From Streptomyces novaecaesareae (GTDB taxonomy: Bacteria > Actinomycetota > Actinomycetes > Streptomycetales > Streptomycetaceae), in assembly GCF_000716875.1 (NCBI RefSeq), contig NZ_JNWQ01000113.1:1-17697 (forward strand): DNA of 17,697 nt, given 5' to 3'. Positions within the stretch are counted from its first letter, which is position 1, and every line of letters begins with the position of its first letter. A program made the position numbers and the translations under genes. Below are positions 13,823 through 17,697 of this stretch, in pieces. The notes under the pieces are model-generated. The model was not told the origin of the DNA, ran no database searches, and was given only the letters and a program-made list of their open reading frames with translations.

Positions 13823-14386
13823 TCAGGTGCGGGCTGCGGCCACCGCGTCCGTGTACAGCTCGGTCGTCAGGTCGTCCTCGCCGATCCCGAGGCCGGCCAG
13901 TACCGCCCGCACGGTGTCCAGTGCTGCTGGGAGGCTGTCCGCAGTGGCCGCGGCGGTCTCGACCTCGACGAACGTCGCGTCGAGTTCGGGGACCTGGACG
14001 AGGGTGGCCAGGAAGCGCCAGCCGTCGCGCTCGAAGGCGTAGTTACGGCACCGCTTCTCGAACCGGATGCGCGGGGTGAAGCCGATGCCGCGGATGATCT
14101 CGTGGGCCGCTTCGGAGTCCTCAACCCGCGTCTCCGCCTCCCACTTCGACCCGGACGCCTCGTCGACCCGGGCGCCCTTGTAGGTGAGCACGGTGCGGGT
14201 GTCGTCGGGCCCGTGGACGGTGCGGATCCGCAGCTCGCGGTCGGTGCCCGTCAGGCTGCCGTCCGGCGCGTCGTAGTAGGTGTCACGGTAGACCTCGGCG
14301 CGCCCGGCACCGTACAGCTCCTCCAGCCGCGCGAGGACGTGTTCGGGGTTGCGTACGACTGCCTTGAGCTCCGCCTCGATCGCCAT
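13823..14386 (-). CDS. CYTH domain protein (class IV adenylate cyclase-like)
   Basis: 187 residues forming a triphosphate tunnel. The signature ExExK is E4-A-E6-L-K8, and the inward-facing charged residues follow: R53/R55 in ELRIRTV, K70 in TYKG, E83/E85 in WEAET, R107 and K111 in RIRFEKR, and E141/E143 in FVEVE. This family includes CyaB-type cyclases, thiamine triphosphatases and inorganic triphosphatases; the short, domain-only form is like CyaB homologues. The ATG at 14386 has a strong AAGGAGGA site. It lies in the DUF397 array followed by the Nudix gene, so both may handle nucleotides in one pathway. That link is inference. Confidence 0.9.
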   Translation of the reverse strand: MAIEAELKAVVRNPEHVLARLEELYGAGRAEVYRDTYYDAPDGSLTGTDRELRIRTVHGPDDTRTVLTYKGARVDEASGSKWEAETRVEDSEAAHEIIRGIGFTPRIRFEKRCRNYAFERDGWRFLATLVQVPELDATFVEVETAAATADSLPAALDTVRAVLAGLGIGEDDLTTELYTDAVAAART

Positions 14387-14441
14387 GCCGGTTCCTCCTT
14401 CAGATCACGCGTTGAGCGCCATCCAGCAACACCTCGAATGG

Positions 14442-14469
14442 CCGCTGCCGGGACCGATGCCGGCTGCGG
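14442..14469. terminator. Hairpin after DUF397 copy 3
   Basis: CCGCTGCCGG (14442-14451) pairs with CCGGCTGCGG (14460-14469) with one T-T mismatch, directly after the stop codon on the minus strand. Probable terminator separating the gene from the CYTH/Nudix pair. Confidence 0.6.
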
Positions 14470-14470
14470 T

Positions 14471-14683
14471 TCAGAGGTCGCCGAACTCGCCGCTGCGGAC
14501 GGCGGCGAGGAACGACGCCCAGGCCTCGGCTGGGAAGACCAGAGCCGGCCCCTGGGGGTTCTTCGAGTCGCGGACGGGGGCCAGAGCGGGGAAGTCGGGA
14601 GCCACCTCGACGCAGTTGCCGCCGTTGTTGGAGTACGAGGACTTGACCCAGGAAGCGCCGGACAGGTCTGCATGGTCGGTCAT
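14471..14683 (-). CDS. DUF397 small protein, copy 3
   Basis: 70 residues, closest to copies 1, 2 and 7. W12-V-KSSYS, GG-N-CVEV, VRDSKNPQGP (N where the others have D) and AAVRSGEFGDL. The ATG at 14683 has GAAAGGA 9 nt upstream. The DNA around and upstream of the start (14677-14716) is 38/40 identical to the junction of the intact regulator and copy 7 (15881-15920), although no regulator gene lies upstream here. Confidence 0.95.
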   Translation of the reverse strand: MTDHADLSGASWVKSSYSNNGGNCVEVAPDFPALAPVRDSKNPQGPALVFPAEAWASFLAAVRSGEFGDL

Positions 14684-14742
14684 GATCGGAATTCCTTTCG
14701 GGCCTTGCGGATCATCTTCCGGAAGAACTGACGCCGAGTAGG
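14680..14742 (-). pseudogene. 3' remnant of a WhiJ-like regulator before DUF397 copy 3
   Basis: An in-frame tail PTRRQFFRKMIRKARKEFRS followed by TGA overlapping the DUF397 ATG. The intact regulator ends AMIRRARKEFRS with the same overlap, and the 40 bp across this junction match at 38 positions. Residues before RKMIR do not match, so the rest of the regulator was deleted. Confidence 0.75.
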
Positions 14743-14764
14743 CCGGCGGGAGAAGCATCAGGAG

Positions 14765-14786
14765 CGGGGCACCGAGTGGTGCCCCG
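14765..14786. terminator. Terminator hairpin after DUF397 copy 4
   Basis: CGGGGCACC-GAGT-GGTGCCCCG, perfect 9-bp stem with a 4-nt loop, 25 bp after the copy 4 stop on the minus strand. Confidence 0.8.
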
Positions 14787-14811
14787 CCCCCCTGTGTCGT
14801 TGAACTCCGGG

Positions 14812-15018
14812 TCAGCCCTCGATCGGCAGGTCGCCAGCCCGGATCGCGGCGATGAAGACGCCCCAGGAGGAGGCGGGGAAGGTGAGCACCGGGCCGTCGG
14901 GGTCCTTGGAGTCGCGCACCGTTCCAGGGCGCGAGTCGTCGACCTCGACACACCCGCCTTGCCCGTTGCTGTAGGAGCTCTTTCGCCACGCGGCGTCAGC
15001 CGGGCGGTCACCGTGCAT
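14812..15018 (-). CDS. DUF397 small protein, copy 4 (divergent)
   Basis: 68 residues with WRKSSYSNGQGGCVEVDD, TVRDSKDPDGPVLTF, and W-x-x-F-x-AAIRAGDL. It is more diverged than copies 1-3 and 7 and ends PIEG rather than GEFGDV. The ATG at 15018 is preferred because the ATG at 15027 has only 2 nt between AAAGGA and the codon. It overlaps the end of an upstream remnant frame by about 11 nt. Confidence 0.92.
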   Translation of the reverse strand: MHGDRPADAAWRKSSYSNGQGGCVEVDDSRPGTVRDSKDPDGPVLTFPASSWGVFIAAIRAGDLPIEG

Positions 15019-15081
15019 GCCGTTCATAATCCTTTCGTGCCTCCCGGATCATTGCCGCGCTGTCCAGCCGCGCGCGGGCAA
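15008..15081 (-). pseudogene. 3' remnant of a WhiJ-like regulator before DUF397 copy 4
   Basis: A frame ending LPARRLDSAAMIREARKDY then ERHAR and TGA. The RR-x-DS-x-AMIRE pattern matches the remnant before copy 6 (RRRDSVAMIRELRRQP) and the MIRxxRK end of the intact regulator. The frame overlaps the DUF397 start. Confidence 0.7.
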
Positions 15082-15087
15082 GGTGTG

Positions 15088-15276
15088 TCAGACGTCGCCG
15101 AACTCACCGAAGCGGACGGCAGCCACGAACGACTGCCATGCCTCGGCGGGGAAGACGAGCACCTGGCCGTGGGGGTCCTTGGAGTCGCGCACCGGCACCT
15201 GACCGGAGGACCCGATTGCCACCTCGACGCATTGTCCCTGCTGAGCGCTGTGCGAGCTCTTGCGCCAGATCGACAT
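15088..15276 (-). CDS. DUF397 small protein, copy 5
   Basis: 62 residues: SIWRKSSHSAQQGQCVEV, VPVRDSKDPHGQVLVF, W-x-SFVAAVRFGEFGDV. Its C-terminal half is like copies 1-3 and 7, but the N-terminal half is distinct (KSSHS, a glutamine-rich turn). The ATG at 15276 follows AGGAG with a 6-nt gap. It lies 19 nt after DUF397 copy 6, so the two form a tandem pair in one operon with no terminator between. The different front half and shared end might reflect gene conversion or recombination between paralogues. Confidence 0.92.
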   Translation of the reverse strand: MSIWRKSSHSAQQGQCVEVAIGSSGQVPVRDSKDPHGQVLVFPAEAWQSFVAAVRFGEFGDV

Positions 15277-15295
15277 GGCCAACTCCTGGAGATCC

Positions 15296-15484
15296 TTACG
15301 CCGGGAGGTCGCCCATGCGGACGGCCGTGACGAAGGCTTCCCAGGCCGAGCCTGAGAAAACGAGCACCGGGTCCTCGGGGTCCTTGGAATCGCGGACGGG
15401 GACGATGCCAGGCACGCTGTTTGATACCTCGATGCACTGTCCGCCGTTGCTGCTGTAGCTGGACTTGAACCAGTCGAGGGTCAT
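15296..15484 (-). CDS. DUF397 small protein, copy 6
   Basis: 62 residues: LDWFKSSYSSNGGQCIEVSN, PVRDSKDPEDPVLVF, W-x-AFVTAVRMGDLPA. A second divergent type, with the GDLP end shared with copy 4. The ATG at 15484 has GGAGG 6 nt upstream and overlaps a remnant stop codon (ATGA). Probably transcribed together with copy 5. Confidence 0.92.
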   Translation of the reverse strand: MTLDWFKSSYSSNGGQCIEVSNSVPGIVPVRDSKDPEDPVLVFSGSAWEAFVTAVRMGDLPA

Positions 15485-15555
15485 GGTTGCCTCCGTAACT
15501 CGCGGATCATCGCCACCGAGTCCCGCCTGCGATAGGGCATGCGTTTTGCAGCTGA
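15481..15555 (-). pseudogene. 3' remnant of a WhiJ-like regulator before DUF397 copy 6
   Basis: 24 codons ending MPYRRRDSVAMIRELRRQP and TGA, the TGA overlapping the DUF397 ATG as in the intact pair. The DSVAMIREL end matches DSAAMIREA of the remnant before copy 4. No start or HTH part remains. Confidence 0.7.
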
Positions 15556-15559
15556 TAGT

Positions 15560-15600
15560 AGGCCGCCAGCATGCCTTTCCAACTCTGGGCCAATGCAAGC
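15560..15600. repeat. 41-bp repeat between DUF397 copies, copy B
   Basis: Counterpart of 12894-12934, again just beyond the terminator that follows a DUF397 gene. Together with the gene and terminator it shows that a block of about 320 bp was duplicated. Confidence 0.6.
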
Positions 15601-15625
15601 CTGCCGCAGTCGGGAAGGAACAGAC

Positions 15626-15659
15626 CGCAGGCCCGGACCGCGCACGGTCCGGGCCTGCG
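15626..15659. terminator. Terminator hairpin, copy 3
   Basis: CGCAGGCCCGGACC-6 nt-GGTCCGGGCCTGCG: perfect 14-bp stem after DUF397 copy 7. The related hairpins at 12514 and 12947 carry one mismatch near the loop. Confidence 0.88.
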
Positions 15660-15674
15660 CTTCGGGGCTTTCGC

Positions 15675-15887
15675 TCAGACGTCGCCGAACTCGCCGCTGC
15701 GGACAGCGGCGACGAACGACGCCCAGGCCTCGGCCCGGAAGACCAGAGCCGGCCCCTGGGGGTCCTTCGAGTCGCGGACGGGGGCCAGGCCGGCGAAGTC
15801 GGGAGCCACCTCGACGCAGTCGCCGCCGTTGTTGGAGTACGAGGACTTGGCCCATGAAGCACCGGACAGGTCTACGCGGTCGGTCAT
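15675..15887 (-). CDS. DUF397 small protein, copy 7 (partner of the intact regulator)
   Basis: 70 residues: VDLSGASWAKSSYSNNGG, D-CVEVAPDFAGLAPVRDSK, DPQGPALVF and AAVRSGEFGDV. Its ATG overlaps the regulator's TGA (ATGA), so the two are translationally coupled and probably made in fixed ratio; this is the one complete regulator-DUF397 module in the window. DUF397 proteins in whiJ-type loci are thought to act with the adjacent regulator. A strong terminator closes the transcript. Confidence 0.96.
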   Translation of the reverse strand: MTDRVDLSGASWAKSSYSNNGGDCVEVAPDFAGLAPVRDSKDPQGPALVFRAEAWASFVAAVRSGEFGDV

Positions 15888-16714
15888 GATCGGAATTCCT
15901 TTCGAGCCCTGCGGATCATCGCCTGGGATGCGGCCTTCGGCAGCGCTTCCACCAGCAGCTGATCGTACTCACTCTCCCATCCCGCGACTGTTGCGCGCGA
16001 CCGCTCAAGATGGCCTCTCGCTGTCGATTCCGCGTACCCCACGACCGTGTGGTCGGGGAGGTTCAGCAGAACCACCGGCAGTGTGAACGAGAGGTTCTCC
16101 CCCATGCTGAACGGGGCTATCTGCACGGTGACGTTCGGTCGTTCGGCCAAGTCCTCAAGGTGCCGAAGCTGCTCGGCCATGACCTGAGGGCCGCCAACGG
16201 GGCGCAGCAGCACCCCCTCCTCAATCACCGCATGAAGCGCCGGCGGGTTCTTCTGGCCGAGGATCTCCTGGCGCAGAGCCAGATAGTCGATGCGTTCATC
16301 GGCCTCGGTCGGGGTGATCGCACCGCGCCTGACAGCTGCCTGCGCCAACGCCCTTGCATATGCGGGGGTCTGGAGAAGGCCGGGAACGACGATCAAGCCG
16401 ACGGTTCGCAGCCGTCGGCACCGAGCTTCGGCGTCAGCAAACTCGGCGAATCCCTCAAGGAGCGCCGCCCGGCTGAATCGCCGCCACAACTCGTAGAACC
16501 GTTGGCCTGATCCGAAAACCTCATCGGCCTTAACAGCCAATGGACGTGTTGGGGAACGCTTCCCGTTCTCGACATATGAGATGTGCGCGCCCGAGTACCC
16601 CAGATGTCCGGCTGCCTCAGTCTGCGACCAGCGCTTGGCCCGTCGTGACCTGCGAAGTTCCTGACCGAAGCGGACTTGTGGCGATGCCTGGGCGTCAACA
16701 TCGGCTTCAGCCAT
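15884..16714 (-). CDS. WhiJ-like XRE family regulator with DUF5753 domain
   Basis: 276 residues. XRE-type HTH at about 17-72 (FGQELRRSRRAKRWSQTEAA, then GYSGAHISYVENGKRSPTRP), then the DUF5753 domain (about 85-268; LIVVPGLLQTPAYARAL, RQEIL, VIEEGVLLRPVGGPQVM, QIAPFSMG, VVLLNLPDHTVVGYAES). Regulators of this type sit in whiJ/abaA-like loci of Streptomyces with a DUF397 gene and an RsbW-like ATP-binding gene, exactly the neighbours here, and influence differentiation or antibiotic production. The ATG at 16714 has a GAAGGAG site upstream. It ends AMIRRARKEFRS, the tail that recurs as remnants before other DUF397 genes. Confidence 0.95.
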   Translation of the reverse strand: MAEADVDAQASPQVRFGQELRRSRRAKRWSQTEAAGHLGYSGAHISYVENGKRSPTRPLAVKADEVFGSGQRFYELWRRFSRAALLEGFAEFADAEARCRRLRTVGLIVVPGLLQTPAYARALAQAAVRRGAITPTEADERIDYLALRQEILGQKNPPALHAVIEEGVLLRPVGGPQVMAEQLRHLEDLAERPNVTVQIAPFSMGENLSFTLPVVLLNLPDHTVVGYAESTARGHLERSRATVAGWESEYDQLLVEALPKAASQAMIRRARKEFRS

Positions 16715-16734
16715 GATCCTTCAGCTCCTTCACA

Positions 16735-16748
16735 TGACATTGCTGTCA
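16735..16748. promoter_or_regulatory. Palindrome in the WhiJ-like promoter region
   Basis: TGACA-TTGC-TGTCA, 20 bp upstream of the regulator ATG. On the minus strand it includes TTGACA. Candidate autoregulatory operator in the divergent region. Confidence 0.4.
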
Positions 16749-16841
16749 AAGGTAAGACGCTGGCAATCGTAGGGGTCATCACGCCACCATGGCTACAACC
16801 GGTGATTCGCCGGAAGCACAGCGCAACCTGTGGAGACTTCC

Positions 16842-17009
16842 ATGCCCGAAGCGCGGACCCCGAGACCCGGAACGCGATTCGTGGAGGTGACGCTCAGGCG
16901 GGCGGTGCTTCGGCCGCTCGGGGCGACCCGCCCCGAGCGGCGAGTCGACCTCGGCGCCATCCGCTCCCTCGGCCTGGGGGAGATCCACTCGCACGCAATC
17001 CTCCCTTGA
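16842..17009 (+). CDS. Small hypothetical protein (55 residues)
   Basis: ATG at 16842 with GGAGA 6 nt upstream, 55 codons to TGA at 17007-17009, 11 nt before the ATP-binding gene. The product is basic and begins PEARTPRPGTRFVEVTLRRA, with PLGATRPERRVDLGAIRSLG after it. Not a family I recognise. Spacing, ribosome site and codon pattern fit a real first gene of a three-gene operon divergent from the WhiJ-like regulator. Confidence 0.55.
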   Translation: MPEARTPRPGTRFVEVTLRRAVLRPLGATRPERRVDLGAIRSLGLGEIHSHAILP

Positions 17010-17020
17010 GGTACTTCACC

Positions 17021-17443
17021 ATGCTCACGACCTACCGGCCCCGCACGTTCGCCGCCCGCCTCGACTCGCAGACCGAATCCACGCCCCTGGCCCGGTACTT
17101 GCTCCGTGCCTACCTCGCCGGCCTCCCCTGCGGCGACCGCTATGCCGACACCGCCGAGCTGCTCCTCGGCGAGCTGTTCGCCAACGCCGTCCAGCACTCC
17201 GACGCCCCTGACGACCGGCACATCGAAGTGCGCTTCGCCCTCGTCCGCGACCGTCTCCGGATCGAGGTCCACGACGCGGGCTCCGGGCGTCCCTCCGTCC
17301 GTGTCGTCTCCGCCGACGAGGAGTGCGGGCGTGGGCTGTTCCTCGTCAACGAGCTGGCCGAGCGTTGGGGTTGCTGCCCCCGTATGGGCGGTATCGGCAA
17401 GTTCGTCTGGGCCTTCGTCGCCCCCGCTGCCATCGCGGTCTGA
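17021..17443 (+). CDS. RsbW-like ATP-binding protein (anti-sigma factor/HATPase_c)
   Basis: A 140-residue single-domain GHKL ATPase of the serine-kinase anti-sigma type. N box ELFANAVQH (E51, N55, H59), G1 box DAGSG (85-89) and G2 box GRGLFLVNELAERWG (103-117) are all intact. Such proteins either phosphorylate an anti-anti-sigma partner or bind a sigma factor; small forms like this are standard members of Streptomyces whiJ-type loci. The ATG at 17021 has GAGG 9 nt upstream. It is divergent from the WhiJ-like gene and followed at 15 bp by another gene. Partner unknown: no sigma or STAS gene is in the window. Confidence 0.93.
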   Translation: MLTTYRPRTFAARLDSQTESTPLARYLLRAYLAGLPCGDRYADTAELLLGELFANAVQHSDAPDDRHIEVRFALVRDRLRIEVHDAGSGRPSVRVVSADEECGRGLFLVNELAERWGCCPRMGGIGKFVWAFVAPAAIAV

Positions 17444-17458
17444 ACGGAGGCACCCCCG

Positions 17459-17697
17459 ATGCGACTTGCCCTCACTGCCCGGCACCTCCTCGACACCGCC
17501 GTCACCCCCGCCCAGGCCTACGCCACCCTCGCCCGCCGCACCGGCGAGCCCCTGCGCGCCGCCCGCGCGCTGTGCACCGCCCTGGGCATCCCCGCCGTCG
17601 AGACCGCCCGCCGCCTGGACGACATTTACGACGTCCTGCTCGCCAACCCCCGGCCGAACTCCGAGGCCGACACCGGGGAACTCCTCGAAGCCCTCGG
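17459..17697 (+). CDS. Hypothetical protein, 3' end beyond the window
   Basis: ATG at 17459 with GGAGG 8 nt upstream, open to the window end (79 codons). It begins RLALTARHLLDTAVTPAQAY and contains PLRAARALCTALGIPAVETA, an all-helical alanine/leucine-rich part. Not recognised. It follows the ATP-binding gene by 15 bp, so probably the same operon. Confidence 0.7.
   Translation, partial: MRLALTARHLLDTAVTPAQAYATLARRTGEPLRAARALCTALGIPAVETARRLDDIYDVLLANPRPNSEADTGELLEAL

Overview
The window comes from a very GC-rich actinomycete, most likely Streptomyces or a close relative such as Kitasatospora. The reasons are codons that mostly end in G or C, frequent GTG starts, leaderless promoters, and families that are hallmarks of that group: WhiJ-type XRE/DUF5753 regulators, DUF397, DUF6879, MmyB-type HTH regulators and RsbW-like ATP-binding proteins. 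No rRNA, tRNA or CRISPR array was found. All calls rest on reading the sequence; no database search was run.

Left part (1-7345): ordinary accessory chromosome genes. A DUF6328 membrane protein and a MarR regulator lie on the minus strand. A divergent EamA/DMT exporter is translationally coupled to a hemerythrin-like protein. The MarR/EamA divergent promoter holds two near-identical palindromes 21 bp apart, and both genes look leaderless. Next comes a stand-alone EF-G paralogue preceded by a 37-codon upstream ORF and small hairpins, which looks like a translation attenuator. A convergent NAD(P)-dependent epimerase is divergent from an MmyB-type HTH regulator, with a 9-bp-arm inverted repeat between them. 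Across 2001-6348 several unrelated in-frame minisatellites decorate gene ends, and two of them duplicate a stop codon.

Middle part (7346-11726): a TnpA-less IS200/IS605-type element carries an intact TnpB RNA-guided nuclease. Its stop codon lies inside the right-end hairpin, and a candidate omega RNA and guide can be read off. It is followed by a LysR regulator, a small ORF that may be a gene remnant, a cupin protein, and a winged-helix/zinc-ribbon protein of a family common in Streptomyces.

Right part (11727-17697): a whiJ/abaA-type regulatory island. One intact WhiJ-like XRE/DUF5753 regulator is coupled by an ATGA overlap to a DUF397 gene, and divergent from it are a small ORF, an RsbW-like ATP-binding protein and a hypothetical gene. 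Six further DUF397 genes follow, seven in all, with a Nudix hydrolase and a CYTH protein among them and a DUF6879 gene at the far end. The main hidden observation is that several orphan DUF397 genes are preceded by an in-frame fragment resembling the 3' end of a WhiJ-like gene, ending in a conserved MIR-type tail. For one of them the DNA is 38/40 identical to the end of the intact regulator gene. The island therefore looks like repeated regulator-DUF397 modules whose regulators were deleted while the small DUF397 partners were kept.
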